A stretch of 64,000 bases of DNA from Paenibacillus taihuensis. Lineage in GTDB: Bacteria > Bacillota > Bacilli > Paenibacillales > Paenibacillaceae. The stretch lies in contig NZ_QTTN01000025.1 of assembly GCF_003386535.1 (NCBI RefSeq), positions 1-64,000 of the forward strand. The letters run 5' to 3'. The first letter of the stretch is position 1; each line of letters opens with the position of its first letter. Of the stretch, positions 44,846 through 54,368 are shown piece by piece. The notes under the pieces were generated by a model, which saw only the letters and a program-made list of their open reading frames with translations, was not told the origin of the DNA and searched no databases. Position numbers and translations under genes: made by a program.

Positions 44846-46402
44846 ATGACAGGTAATCACAAACAGCGTTACCGATTCAGCGAAGCGCCGATATGGGACT
44901 TACAGAGGCAATATTACGAAGAAGAAGGATTGACGGCCTGGAGGAACGATCAGGTACCGCAATACATAACGAGCAATCCGATGATCGCGACCGCATACGC
45001 CGAAATGATATTCGGTTTTCTTCAAGATCGGGCGAATAAGGGGTATGGTTCGGAGCCCGTGACGATTGTAGAGCTTGGAGCGGGAGCGGGGCGCTTAGCT
45101 TACCATGCGTTGCTCGAGTTATGCCGGCTGAGAGATTACGCAGGGATCGCATTGCCTGCATTCCGTTATGTGATGACGGACTTGGCGATGAGCAATGTTC
45201 GAGCTTGGATGGAGCATCCCGCTCTGCAAGCTTTCACTGCCGAGGGGATTCTGGACTTCGCGCGGTTCGATGCTATTCAAGATACAACCTTACACCTCGT
45301 GCAGTCAGATGTAACGATTCGCTCAGGTGACTTGCAACAGCCGATAGTCATCGTTGCCAATTACTTTTTTGACGTCATCCCGCAAGAGCTGCTGTATATC
45401 GACGATGGTCAGATTAATGAAGTGGACGTGTACGTTGAATATCCGGATCATTATGATTCAATGAAACCAACGGAATTGCTGAATCAAATCGGACTAAGCT
45501 ATGAGCATCGGCGAGCAACGGAGTACGAGCAGGAAAGCTATTCATATCGCGATGTCATTGCCTTCTACAAGGAGCAGCTCGAAGACTCGCATATTCTATT
45601 CCCGGTCGTAGGTTTGGATTGCTTGGAGCGGCTGAACAAGCTGTCGCAGAATGGATTTCTATTAGTCACGGCCGATAAAGGATATCACTTACTGGATAAC
45701 TGGAAATACGCAGAAGCGCCGGAGCTGGTCCTGCATGGGAGAAGCTTTTCTTTAACGGCGAACTACCATGCGATTGAATATGTCTATAAACAAAGAGGAG
45801 CGGCGGCGTTATTTCCACCGCAGCATCATCAAGATATTAATGTCGGCTGCATTCTCCATTTGGATCAACCGATGAGCTACCCCCAAACGAGATTAGCCTA
45901 TCATCGGTTTATTGAGCGATTCGGACCGGATGAATTTTATAGCATGAAGGTATGGGTCGACCGCCACTTAGAAAGCATGGATATGCAGCAAATCTTAAGT
46001 TTTTGGCGTTTGGGCAGATACGATGCGGAATTCTTCATTCAGAGCACGCAGCGGATCTCGAGTCTGATTCCGGAAATGAACGATGAAGATACGCAGGATC
46101 TCCTGACAGGCATACAGCGGATGTGGTCCTCTTACTACGTCATGGAGCAGCGGTACGATCTTGCGCTTGATGCGGGGCTGGTTCTGTTTGAGATGAGCAT
46201 GTACGAGGCGTCCAAACGATTCTTGGAAATATCGATCCGTGAAGAACAAGATGAAGTCGTACCGACTGTTTATTATTGTCTGGCCATCTGTTGTCTCGAG
46301 CTGGAGTTAGTCGAAGAGGCATCGAGTTACTTGGGTAAGTTATTAGCACTCGATCGTGATCATGAAGAGGCCATGGCATTGCTGAGTGCGATTCAAGAGT
46401 GA
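44846..46402 (+). CDS. SAM-dependent methyltransferase-like protein with C-terminal repeat region
   Basis: The 518-residue protein has a class I SAM-binding motif VTIVELGAGAGRLAYHALL at about 72-90 and VIVANYFFDVIPQELLYID at about 167-185. The helical C-terminus (about 410-518) has TPR-like repeats (YDLALDAGLVLFEMSMYEASKRFLEI, YYCLAICCLELELVEEASSYLGKLL). It resembles MidA/NDUFAF7-type methyltransferases in the first half, but the substrate is unknown. Its ribosome binding site is weak. A truncated copy of its 5' part with its upstream leader lies at 57949-58083. Confidence 0.75.
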   Translation: MTGNHKQRYRFSEAPIWDLQRQYYEEEGLTAWRNDQVPQYITSNPMIATAYAEMIFGFLQDRANKGYGSEPVTIVELGAGAGRLAYHALLELCRLRDYAGIALPAFRYVMTDLAMSNVRAWMEHPALQAFTAEGILDFARFDAIQDTTLHLVQSDVTIRSGDLQQPIVIVANYFFDVIPQELLYIDDGQINEVDVYVEYPDHYDSMKPTELLNQIGLSYEHRRATEYEQESYSYRDVIAFYKEQLEDSHILFPVVGLDCLERLNKLSQNGFLLVTADKGYHLLDNWKYAEAPELVLHGRSFSLTANYHAIEYVYKQRGAAALFPPQHHQDINVGCILHLDQPMSYPQTRLAYHRFIERFGPDEFYSMKVWVDRHLESMDMQQILSFWRLGRYDAEFFIQSTQRISSLIPEMNDEDTQDLLTGIQRMWSSYYVMEQRYDLALDAGLVLFEMSMYEASKRFLEISIREEQDEVVPTVYYCLAICCLELELVEEASSYLGKLLALDRDHEEAMALLSAIQE

Positions 46403-46438
46403 ATACCCGATCAAGCGATCTTAAAGGTATAATGAAGA

Positions 46439-46466
46439 AAGGCCATCCCGAAAAGGATGGCCTTTT
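46439..46466 (+). terminator. Rho-independent terminator after the methyltransferase gene
   Basis: AAGGCCATCC pairs perfectly with GGATGGCCTT around CGAAAA, ending in TTTT. Confidence 0.92.
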
Positions 46467-46547
46467 AAACGTGTTATTCTAGTTCCTAACTATGCATTTC
46501 TACAGTGGCCGATGTGTGAAGAAGCCCTGCCGGCTGCAAGCATTGCA

Positions 46548-47564
46548 TCAGAGAGCAGCGACCGAATCCCGCTCGATCAGCCTCGTGTTGACGTAAATAT
46601 GCTGCGGTTCTTCGTTAGTATGCTCGACCCGCCACAGCATCCGCTCCAGCGCCTTCTCGGCGAGTGCTGATTTGCTGATGTCCATCGTCGTCAGCGCGGT
46701 GACGATCGATTGGCTGAGATCGGTGTTGTCAAAGCTAATAATCGATACCTGCTCAGGCACGTTTATCCCTTGCCCCTGCAGCTTGACGAGCAGCTTGTAG
46801 GCGGCCATGTCGCAATGGCAGACGAACGCGGTCGGCAGCTCCTCAGGAAGCGCGAAATCGTTAATGTACGCGCCGTCTTCGTCGTTGTTCACGATATGCC
46901 AGTCTTTTCGGTATTCGAGTCCGAATTCGGTAAGCGCTTTGACGTAGCCGCAAAACCGGTCCATGACGCTGCTCGTATAGTTCGGATTGCCGACGAAGCC
47001 GATCCGCTTGTGGCCCTTGTTTGCGACATAGGAAGCAGCGGTATATCCTGCACGATAGTTGTCGGTGACGATGCAGTCATACGTCTCGTTCCGCTTGTAG
47101 AAGTCGATGGCGACAATCGGCACAGAGAGCGACGAAGACAGCAGTTCCATATAGCTGTCGCTCACTTCGCCGGCCACGAACAGCCCGCCGATATTGGCAC
47201 TGTCCTGATGAATCGACAGCGGCAGAGTCCCCTTCTTCTCCTCCTCCGGATTCAGCACGTACAGCGCCAGATTGATATCCTTCAACGCGCAATCCCGGTT
47301 CATATGATAATAAATTTGCGTGTAGAAATTGTCCGTGTCGAGAAAGAAACGTTTCGGGACGAGCAGTCCTAGCTTCGTGATTCCCTTCTGGTTTTTCTCC
47401 GCTTTCTTATGAATGTAACCAAGCTCGTGGGAGATGCGAAGGATCGTTTTCTTCAATTCCTCGCTGACGCCGGGTTGATTGTTCAGCGCTTTGGAAATCG
47501 TAACTTTGGTAACCCCAATTTCATTCGCAATCATTTCAAGAGTTACTTTGCGCTGCTTCGTCAT
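46548..47564 (-). CDS. LacI family transcriptional regulator
   Basis: The 338-residue protein begins with a LacI HTH (VTLEMIANEIGVTKVTISKALNNQPGVSEELKKTILRISHELGY, about 7-51) and continues with a sugar-binding-protein-like core (about 65-335). It is divergent from the GH130-ABC operon. A perfect palindrome TTTGTAACTTTACAAA (47608-47623) lies 44 bases upstream of its start and is the probable operator. It most likely represses the carbohydrate operon until the inducing sugar is present. Confidence 0.93.
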   Translation of the reverse strand: MTKQRKVTLEMIANEIGVTKVTISKALNNQPGVSEELKKTILRISHELGYIHKKAEKNQKGITKLGLLVPKRFFLDTDNFYTQIYYHMNRDCALKDINLALYVLNPEEEKKGTLPLSIHQDSANIGGLFVAGEVSDSYMELLSSSLSVPIVAIDFYKRNETYDCIVTDNYRAGYTAASYVANKGHKRIGFVGNPNYTSSVMDRFCGYVKALTEFGLEYRKDWHIVNNDEDGAYINDFALPEELPTAFVCHCDMAAYKLLVKLQGQGINVPEQVSIISFDNTDLSQSIVTALTTMDISKSALAEKALERMLWRVEHTNEEPQHIYVNTRLIERDSVAAL

Positions 47565-47607
47565 AGCGGATATCTCCTAAGTTCTGTTATTAGTTTAAGG
47601 TGTCGGA

Positions 47608-47623
47608 TTTGTAACTTTACAAA
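47608..47623. promoter_or_regulatory. Candidate LacI-family operator
   Basis: TTTGTAACTTTACAAA is a perfect 16-bp palindrome in the divergent lacI-GH130 interval. The half-site TTTGTAACTT recurs at 47713-47722, just before the GH130-operon promoter. Confidence 0.65.
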
Positions 47624-47733
47624 AATATTAACGAATTGACGAGTTTAAGTCAATGGGTATTCAGAGACATCATCAAAGTTTTGTTACTTTATATTAAAGA
47701 TATTTAAGTTTGTTTGTAACTTGAATTAATCGA

Positions 47734-47763
47734 TTGACAAAAGTAATTATAGAAAACTATAAT
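47734..47763 (+). promoter_or_regulatory. SigA-type promoter of the carbohydrate operon
   Basis: TTGACA (47734-47739) and TATAAT (47758-47763) are both consensus and separated by 18 bases. They lie 68 bases before the GH130 start. Confidence 0.85.
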
Positions 47764-47830
47764 CGCTTACATAAGGTAATTTTTAATTTTCGTAAACTAA
47801 AAGACAGCGATAGAAAGTAGGTACAACCAG

Positions 47831-48892
47831 ATGGTGATTATACGTTCCGCCAATAATCCAATTATAGTGCCAAGTGATGTTACCGCTTCCAGAGCAGATA
47901 TGGAAGTCATCGGCGTATTCAATGCAGGCGTTGCGAAGCTGGGCAGCGAGGTCATTCTTCTGCTCCGGGTAGCAGAGCGGCCGATTAACGACGATCCGAG
48001 CATTTATGTGACGCCGGTGTTCGAGCCGGAATCGGGCGAGCTCCGGCTGCACAGCATTCCAAGAAGCCCAGAGAACGACTTCTCCGATGTAAGGGTCATC
48101 AAGACGCCTGCCGGTAACTACTTAACGTCCATCTCCCATATGCGGGTAGCGCGGAGCGATAATGGCATCGATTTCGCGATCGATGAGAAGCCGACCGTGT
48201 TTCCCGAGACGATTTATGAAAAATTCGGCATCGAAGATCCTCGAATTACGCAACTTAACGGAAGATATTATATTACGTACTCGGCAATTTCCGAATACGG
48301 CATCGTGACGGCGATGATCTCCACGTCCGATTTCCGGTCATTCAAGCGGGAGGGAAACATATTCCATCCGGATAACAAGGACGTCGTCATCTTCCCGGAG
48401 CGGATCGCGGGCAAATATTATGCGCTCCACCGTCCGTCGTGCTCCCATTACGGCCGCCCGGAGATGTGGATCGCGGAATCAAGCGACCTTCTGCAATGGG
48501 GCAACCACCGTTTTCTGGCGGGCGTGCGCGAAGGCTTGTGGGATGACGGCCGGATCGGCGCGAGCGCGGTTCCGTTCCTCACCGAGCAGGGCTGGCTGGA
48601 AATCTATCATGGAGCGGATAAGGAAAACCGGTATTGCGTAGGCGCCATGCTCCTCGATAAAGACGATCCCGGGAAGGTCATCGCAAGAAGCGAGCTGCCG
48701 CTCATGGAGCCGGAGCAGCCGTTCGAGCTGGAGGGATTCTTCGGCAATGTTATTTTCCCATGCGGCGCGCTGGTGGAGAACGGCAAGATCGGCATTTATT
48801 ACGGGGCGGGAGATACGTCGATCGGCTACGCCGAGACAACAGTGGACGACGTGCTGAATCATCTGGGTCTGGGTCGGACGATCCATGTATAA
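47831..48892 (+). CDS. GH130-family glycoside phosphorylase
   Basis: The 353-residue protein has the five-bladed propeller pattern of GH130: NPIIVPSDV, VFNAGVAKLGSEVILLLRVAE, KFGIEDPRITQLNGRYYITYSAIS, FPERIAGKYYALHRPS, EIYHGADKENRYCVGAMLLD and NVIFPCGALVENGKIGIYYGAGDT. GH130 enzymes mostly phosphorolyse beta-mannosides, giving mannose-1-phosphate. The Asp in IEDPR is the catalytic acid of the family. It has no signal peptide, so it acts inside the cell on imported oligosaccharides. It is the first gene of the operon. Confidence 0.93.
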   Translation: MVIIRSANNPIIVPSDVTASRADMEVIGVFNAGVAKLGSEVILLLRVAERPINDDPSIYVTPVFEPESGELRLHSIPRSPENDFSDVRVIKTPAGNYLTSISHMRVARSDNGIDFAIDEKPTVFPETIYEKFGIEDPRITQLNGRYYITYSAISEYGIVTAMISTSDFRSFKREGNIFHPDNKDVVIFPERIAGKYYALHRPSCSHYGRPEMWIAESSDLLQWGNHRFLAGVREGLWDDGRIGASAVPFLTEQGWLEIYHGADKENRYCVGAMLLDKDDPGKVIARSELPLMEPEQPFELEGFFGNVIFPCGALVENGKIGIYYGAGDTSIGYAETTVDDVLNHLGLGRTIHV

Positions 48893-48933
48893 CCGCTTGA
48901 GCAACGCTTACGTGGATAGGAGGTTGAACGATA

Positions 48934-49899
48934 ATGGCAAGCCGCAAAGCCGCCGGGGCTGAACCCGGCAGACAGAGGCTCATTCGGCATAAGGGGCTTC
49001 GGGATCTCATTATGAACCGGTATTTGTACTTGCTCGTTTTACCGGCCGTGCTGTTCAGTATCGTGTTCGCTTATTTACCGCTCGTCGGGCTCGCGATCGC
49101 CTTTCAGGATTTTAACCCGATCAAAGGAATCTTCGGCAGCAAGTTTATTGGCCTCGACAACTTCAAGTTTTTCTTTCGCGGCCATGATTGGCTGATCATT
49201 ACGGGCAACACGGTCATGTTCAACTTGATGTTTATCGTCACTGGAACGATCTGTGCGCTGACGATTGCCATCGTGCTGACCGAGCTCGGCAAGAATCTCT
49301 TCGTCCGGACGATGCAGTCGGTCATGATTTTGCCGAACTTCATTTCCTGGCCGATCGTCGGGCTGTTCTCGGTCGCGTTCTTCACTGCCGATACCGGCGT
49401 GATCAACCGCTTCCTGTCCTCGCTGTCGTTTGGCACGATCGACTTCTACACCGATGCGAAGGTCTGGCCGTTTATCTTCGTCCTGCTCAATATTTGGAAG
49501 ACGGCCGGCTTCGGCGCGATCGTCTATATGGCGGCGATAGTCGGCATCGACAAGGAAATGTACGAGGCGGCCCGAATCGACGGGGCGACTCGGATGCAGA
49601 GCATCTTCCGCATTACGCTGCCGATGCTGAAGAGCACGATCGTCATGCTGTTCCTGCTCAGTCTTGGCGGGATCTTCGGCGGCAATCTGGAAATGGTGTA
49701 TTCGCTCGTCGGCGATAATTCATTCCTGTACCAGACGACCGATACGATCGACACGTACGTCTTCCGCTCGCTGAGGACGGCAGGCTCGCTAGGCATGTCT
49801 CAGGCGGTCAGTCTGTATCAATCCGTCGTGGGCTTCATTCTCGTCGTGCTCGCGAACAAATTAGCCAAAAAAGTGGATGAAGATTCCGCGATCTTCTAA
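48934..49899 (+). CDS. Carbohydrate ABC transporter permease (LplB type)
   Basis: The 321-residue permease has six predicted helices and begins with a basic segment and NRYLYLLVLPAVLFSIVFAYLPLVGLAIAFQDFNP, typical of LplB. The EAA-type loop is YEAARIDGATRMQSIFRITLPML. AGGAGG precedes the ATG. It works with the next permease and the lipoprotein at 50856. No ATPase gene is in the locus, so a shared MsmX-type ATPase is likely used. Confidence 0.94.
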   Translation: MASRKAAGAEPGRQRLIRHKGLRDLIMNRYLYLLVLPAVLFSIVFAYLPLVGLAIAFQDFNPIKGIFGSKFIGLDNFKFFFRGHDWLIITGNTVMFNLMFIVTGTICALTIAIVLTELGKNLFVRTMQSVMILPNFISWPIVGLFSVAFFTADTGVINRFLSSLSFGTIDFYTDAKVWPFIFVLLNIWKTAGFGAIVYMAAIVGIDKEMYEAARIDGATRMQSIFRITLPMLKSTIVMLFLLSLGGIFGGNLEMVYSLVGDNSFLYQTTDTIDTYVFRSLRTAGSLGMSQAVSLYQSVVGFILVVLANKLAKKVDEDSAIF

Positions 49900-49915
49900 T
49901 GGAGGAGGAAACCTG

Positions 49916-50800
49916 ATGAACGGCACTAAGCTGGACAAAACGCTGAATGTGATCTTCTATATCTTCGCAGCGGGGTTCTCCCTCCTCTGCTTGTATCCTT
50001 TCCTGCTCGTGGTCATCAGCTCCTTTACGGACGAGGTGACGCTGCAGCAGAACGGCTACTCCCTGTTTCCGGAGAAATTCTCGATCGCCGCCTACGAGGC
50101 GATATTCAATACGAGCACGATTCCGGTCGCGTATCTCGTTACGATCTTTGTGGCGGTCGTTGGCACCTTCCTGAGCCTCGTGCTCACGAGCACGGCCGCG
50201 TACGCGCTATCGGGCAGAAGACTGTACTACGCCACGCCGATTGCCTTGTTCTTTTACTTCACGATGCTGTTCAGCGGCGGGATGGTATCGAGCTACATTC
50301 TCGTCACTAAATACTTACATTTGCAGAACACCATCTGGGTCTATATTCTGCCTTCGCTGCTCGCGCCATGGAACATGTTTCTGATGCGCAATTTCTTCAA
50401 TGAAATCCCCGCCGGGCTCTTCGAGGCGGCGAAGATTGAAGGGGCTGGCGAACTCAAAATTTTGACGCGGATCGTGCTGCCCCTGTCGCTTCCGGCACTG
50501 GCGACCATTGGCCTGTTTTACGCGCTCGCCTACTGGTCTTCCTGGACGCCGGCTATGCTCTATATCGACAATCCGAAGTTGTTCTCGCTGCAATATATCA
50601 TCATGCAGATTATCCGCAATATCGACATGGCCCAGACGATCGCCGTGAACGGGGTGCCGCAGGGAACGACGCCGGTCGCTCCGGCTTATACGGTAAGGCT
50701 TGCGACGGCGATGGTCACGGTTGGGCCGATCATTTTCCTCTACCCGTATTTACAGCGCTATTTCGTGGGCGGCCTCAAGGTCGGCGCGATCAAAGGCTAA
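49916..50800 (+). CDS. Carbohydrate ABC transporter permease (YtcP type)
   Basis: The 294-residue permease has six predicted helices and an EAA loop FEAAKIEGAGELKILTRIVLPLSLPALAT. It ends with the typical FLYPYLQRYFVGGLKVGAIKG of YtcP-like proteins. ATG 49916 has GGAGGAGG about 9 bases upstream and gives the usual length; an upstream extension overlaps the previous gene. Confidence 0.94.
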   Translation: MNGTKLDKTLNVIFYIFAAGFSLLCLYPFLLVVISSFTDEVTLQQNGYSLFPEKFSIAAYEAIFNTSTIPVAYLVTIFVAVVGTFLSLVLTSTAAYALSGRRLYYATPIALFFYFTMLFSGGMVSSYILVTKYLHLQNTIWVYILPSLLAPWNMFLMRNFFNEIPAGLFEAAKIEGAGELKILTRIVLPLSLPALATIGLFYALAYWSSWTPAMLYIDNPKLFSLQYIIMQIIRNIDMAQTIAVNGVPQGTTPVAPAYTVRLATAMVTVGPIIFLYPYLQRYFVGGLKVGAIKG

Positions 50801-50855
50801 TATCGGCCAACAGCCGAATGGCATATTCATGCATCTTATTTCAGGAGGGGTATAC

Positions 50856-52544
50856 ATGAACAGAAAGATGAAAGCAGCCTCCCTGCTGACCGTCCTCGGC
50901 CTTGTGTCGGGGGCATTGGCAGGCTGCGGCGGAAATTCGGACAATGGCGGGAACAGCGGGACGAACGGCGGCGCGAATACGAACCAAACGGCAGACGCTG
51001 CAAAGGACCCGGTCACGCTCAAAATCATGCTGTGGGGCGATAAGCCGAAGCAGTTCGACGATGTCATCGCCGAATTCGAGAAAGAGACGAAAGATACGCT
51101 GAACGTGAAGCTCGACGTCACTTGGACGCCGCAGGCCGACTACGTCAACAAGTTGAAGCTGAAGCTGGCCGCCGGCGAACAGGTCGACCTGGCGTTCGAC
51201 GCGCCATGGATGAACATGAACCAGTTCATTCAACAGGACAACTATAACAATCTGGATCCGTATTTCCATACAGATAAGTATCCGGGTCTCAAGAAAGCGT
51301 TTACCGATCAATATTTGAACAATAACATGTTTATGGGTACGGACAAGCAGCTCCATGTCTACGGCGTGCCGATGGGGCAGTATTACACCGACCTCAGCGT
51401 CATTTACTACCGCAAGGATTTGGCCAAGAAATACGGCATGTCCGACCTGCAGTCTTACGATGATCTTATTAAATATTTCGATAACGTAAAGCAGAACGAT
51501 CCGAGCATCATTCCGTTCGTTGAGAAGAATGACGGCAATTACGGCGCGGTCGACATCGTGAACGGCACGAAGGCGACGCTGGCGGACAAAGCGGCTGCCG
51601 GACTGTGGGACGTGCCACTTGCACCGCAAGTAACGGGCACTGTGCTGATCAAGGACAACAAGGTTGTCGCAGCTTCGATTACAGGCGAGAAGTCGGAATC
51701 GAAGCAGGCGTTCCCTGAGCCGTATAATCAAGAAGATAACAGCACGTTCATCACGGTCCGCGACTTCCATGACAAAGGCTACACCGAGAAAGAGCCGATT
51801 ACGCGCAAGGATGCCAAAGGTACATTTACGGCAGGTACGGCCGCGTCCATGATGGAGAATATCTCAAATCTGGATTCGATCCAGTCGGGTCTGAAAGCCG
51901 CTGTTCCGAGTGCCGAGATCGGCATGCTCATTAACTCCGCATCGGAGCGCGAGATGAAGCAGCCGAGCATGGTGACCGATTTCCGCGTCTGGAACTTCCT
52001 GTGCGTCCCGAAAACGTCGAAGAACCTTGACCGCGTCATGGAATTCCTGAACTGGATGTACTCGAGCCAAGACAATCATGACCTGTTCGAGCTTGGCGTC
52101 AAAGGCAAGAACTGGGAGCCGGTCGGCGACGATAAGTATAAAATTCCGGACGGCGTGGATCTTGCCTCCAACTATACGTTCCCTGGGTATGAGTTCACTT
52201 GGAATCCGACGTATATCCGCCTGTCGGCAAACGTGCCGGATGGGTTCGTCAAGTACTACCGCTATATGGCGGACGAGAAGTCATTCGTGAAATCGGCGCT
52301 GGCCGGCTTTGCTTTCAATGGCGACCCGGTCAAGAACCAGCTCTCGAACCCTGATTTCGGTACGATTCAGAGCGAGAAATTGCCACTCCAGCTCGGGATG
52401 ATGAAAAATCCGGCAGACGATCTTGCGAAGCTTCAGCAGAAATGGGAAGGCAACAAGACGCTTCAGTCGGACATCCAAGCGATCAAGGACGAGCTCTTGA
52501 AGCAGGTACAGGCGTTCCTCGATACGCAAAAAGCGGCACAATAA
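50856..52544 (+). CDS. Carbohydrate ABC transporter substrate-binding lipoprotein (LipO type)
   Basis: The 562-residue protein has a lipoprotein signal peptide with lipobox LAGC (Cys24) and a Gly/Asn/Thr-rich linker. The large solute-binding domain shows VTLKIMLWGDKPKQFDDVIAEFEKET and DLAFDAPWMNMNQF. The size and style match the LipO/YtcQ group that serves LplB-YtcP permeases and binds oligosaccharides. AGGAGGGG precedes ATG 50856. A hairpin at 52580-52604 follows and may stabilise or partly terminate the transcript, giving extra binding protein. Confidence 0.93.
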   Translation: MNRKMKAASLLTVLGLVSGALAGCGGNSDNGGNSGTNGGANTNQTADAAKDPVTLKIMLWGDKPKQFDDVIAEFEKETKDTLNVKLDVTWTPQADYVNKLKLKLAAGEQVDLAFDAPWMNMNQFIQQDNYNNLDPYFHTDKYPGLKKAFTDQYLNNNMFMGTDKQLHVYGVPMGQYYTDLSVIYYRKDLAKKYGMSDLQSYDDLIKYFDNVKQNDPSIIPFVEKNDGNYGAVDIVNGTKATLADKAAAGLWDVPLAPQVTGTVLIKDNKVVAASITGEKSESKQAFPEPYNQEDNSTFITVRDFHDKGYTEKEPITRKDAKGTFTAGTAASMMENISNLDSIQSGLKAAVPSAEIGMLINSASEREMKQPSMVTDFRVWNFLCVPKTSKNLDRVMEFLNWMYSSQDNHDLFELGVKGKNWEPVGDDKYKIPDGVDLASNYTFPGYEFTWNPTYIRLSANVPDGFVKYYRYMADEKSFVKSALAGFAFNGDPVKNQLSNPDFGTIQSEKLPLQLGMMKNPADDLAKLQQKWEGNKTLQSDIQAIKDELLKQVQAFLDTQKAAQ

Positions 52545-52579
52545 CTTCTCTTAGACGCAAAGAATAAGCGAAACTAGCG

Positions 52580-52604
52580 GGAGCATGCATATGGTGCATG
52601 CTCC
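52580..52604 (+). terminator. Intra-operon hairpin
   Basis: GGAGCATGCA pairs perfectly with TGCATGCTCC around a 5-base loop, without a T-run. Such hairpins after binding-protein genes often protect the upstream mRNA. Confidence 0.6.
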
Positions 52605-52692
52605 TCTGGTCTTCATGGGGAGAAGTTCCCCGCATGCGGCCGCCTTGCGGTTCGAGGCGCCCGTTCCACAAATCGTTCGGGAGAGATGACCG

Positions 52693-54351
52693 ATGACGTT
52701 AATCCGCAAAATCGCGCAGATGCCCAATATACCGTCCCCCTTCGAAATGAGGGATTGGAAGCAGGCGAGCATCGACTATGACGCGCTGGTGTTTGATTTC
52801 GAAGCGAAGGGTGATTTCCTGCCGCTCATCTGGTGGGATACGACGCAGCACAACACGCCGCGTGCTACGTTCGGCTTGCCATCCTACGTCGGCTTCGAGA
52901 AGAAAGGAAACGGCCACGAGGCGATTAATTGCGTCACGGCCGTGCTGGGCGCCACGCTCTCCGGCATCGACAAGAGCAGCCAAAACGGACATAACTGGGT
53001 AGAGATGTGCGAGAGCTACTTCAATACGGATAACGGAGAGCAGCTGTTTCTGAACCGGACGGGCGAGCGCTCCGGAGGAAGCTTCTGGTACGAAATCTAT
53101 CCGCATCTGCTTGCTTACGGACTTGCTTACTACTATCCGGGCGTCGGCAGGCTGGATCGCATCATGTCGGTCACGGCCGACAAATGGCTGGAAGCTTGCA
53201 CGGGGCTGACGGATGGGAGCGGCGTACCGGATTTCAACCACCTCGCCTACGATTTCCGCAGCGGCCGGCCGGTCGACAACGGCAAGTGGAAGGAACCGGA
53301 GGCTGCAGCCGGCGTTGCTTGGATCGAATATATGGCCTACGCCAGATGGGGGGAAGTCCGCCATCTGGAAGCGGCAGAAGGCTGCATGAAGTTTCTGGAG
53401 CGGGCAAAGTCCAATCCGTTCTACGAAATATTATTGCCGTACGGCGCTTATATCGCTGCCCGGATGAACGCCGAGCTTGGTCGCAACTATGACGTGGCGA
53501 AGCTACTGAACTGGTGCTTCGACGGTGACAGCGAGGCAAGGCCGGGTTGGGGCGTGATCGCCGAGCGCTGGGGAGATTATGATTGCCACGGCTTGTGCGG
53601 CAGCTTGACGGACTGGGGGCAGCGCTGGGATATGATGGCCACCAACGCCTCGGACGAATACCGCGAGGATTCGAGCGGCTATGCGTTCGCGGCCAATACG
53701 TTCTCGCTGGCAGCCGCCTTCGTGCCGCTCGTCCGTTACGACGTCCGATTTGCGCGGGACATCGGCAAATGGATGCTGAACGCGGCCAACAACGCCCGGT
53801 TGTTCTATCCCGGGGCACTGCCGAAGAACCAGGAATCGTGCTACTTCTTCCGAAGCGATCCAAAGCATGTCATCGCTTACGAGGGATTGCGGAAGCGTTG
53901 GGATGGCCAGAGCCCGTATGCGACCGGAGACGCAATCCGCTACAGCTGGGGCGCGATTGATCTCGGGCTGTACGGCTCCTCGCATGTCGGCATTTTCGGC
54001 GGCATCGTCGGGCAGACGGAGGAGCCGGCTATTCTTCAGTTGGATTGCCTCAAGACCGATTATTTCCGGGATAAAGCCTATCCGACGTATTTGATCTACA
54101 ACCCCCATGATGGGCCGAGGACGGTGGCAATCGACGCCGGATCCGTGGCATCAGATATCTACGATGCGGCTTCGCATGCATATCTGACGCGAGGCGCGCA
54201 AGGCCGAACAGTTATCCTGCTGCCTGCCGATACGGCTGTCGTGGCTGTCATTGTGCCTTCCGGCGCCGAAATCGTCCGCGAAGGGGCGAAGCTGCGCGCC
54301 GGAGGCGTCGTCATCGATTTCCATTGTCCGGAAGGCGGGCCGGAGGCATAG
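52693..54351 (+). CDS. Large cytoplasmic protein of the carbohydrate locus, unassigned
   Basis: The 552-residue protein has no signal peptide. Trp/Tyr/Gly-rich helical segments such as GGSFWYEIYPHLLAYGLAYYYPG, AGVAWIEYMAYARWGE, EILLPYGAYIAARMNAELG and YRYSWGAIDLG-like stretches suggest an (alpha/alpha) barrel followed by a beta C-terminal part (about 440-552). This layout is common in glycoside hydrolases and lyases, but I cannot place it in a family. GGGAGAG precedes the ATG. It lies 17 bases before another unassigned large protein and in the same operon as GH130, so it probably acts on the imported oligosaccharide. Confidence 0.6.
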   Translation: MTLIRKIAQMPNIPSPFEMRDWKQASIDYDALVFDFEAKGDFLPLIWWDTTQHNTPRATFGLPSYVGFEKKGNGHEAINCVTAVLGATLSGIDKSSQNGHNWVEMCESYFNTDNGEQLFLNRTGERSGGSFWYEIYPHLLAYGLAYYYPGVGRLDRIMSVTADKWLEACTGLTDGSGVPDFNHLAYDFRSGRPVDNGKWKEPEAAAGVAWIEYMAYARWGEVRHLEAAEGCMKFLERAKSNPFYEILLPYGAYIAARMNAELGRNYDVAKLLNWCFDGDSEARPGWGVIAERWGDYDCHGLCGSLTDWGQRWDMMATNASDEYREDSSGYAFAANTFSLAAAFVPLVRYDVRFARDIGKWMLNAANNARLFYPGALPKNQESCYFFRSDPKHVIAYEGLRKRWDGQSPYATGDAIRYSWGAIDLGLYGSSHVGIFGGIVGQTEEPAILQLDCLKTDYFRDKAYPTYLIYNPHDGPRTVAIDAGSVASDIYDAASHAYLTRGAQGRTVILLPADTAVVAVIVPSGAEIVREGAKLRAGGVVIDFHCPEGGPEA

Positions 54352-54368
54352 AGAGGAGCGAGAATCGT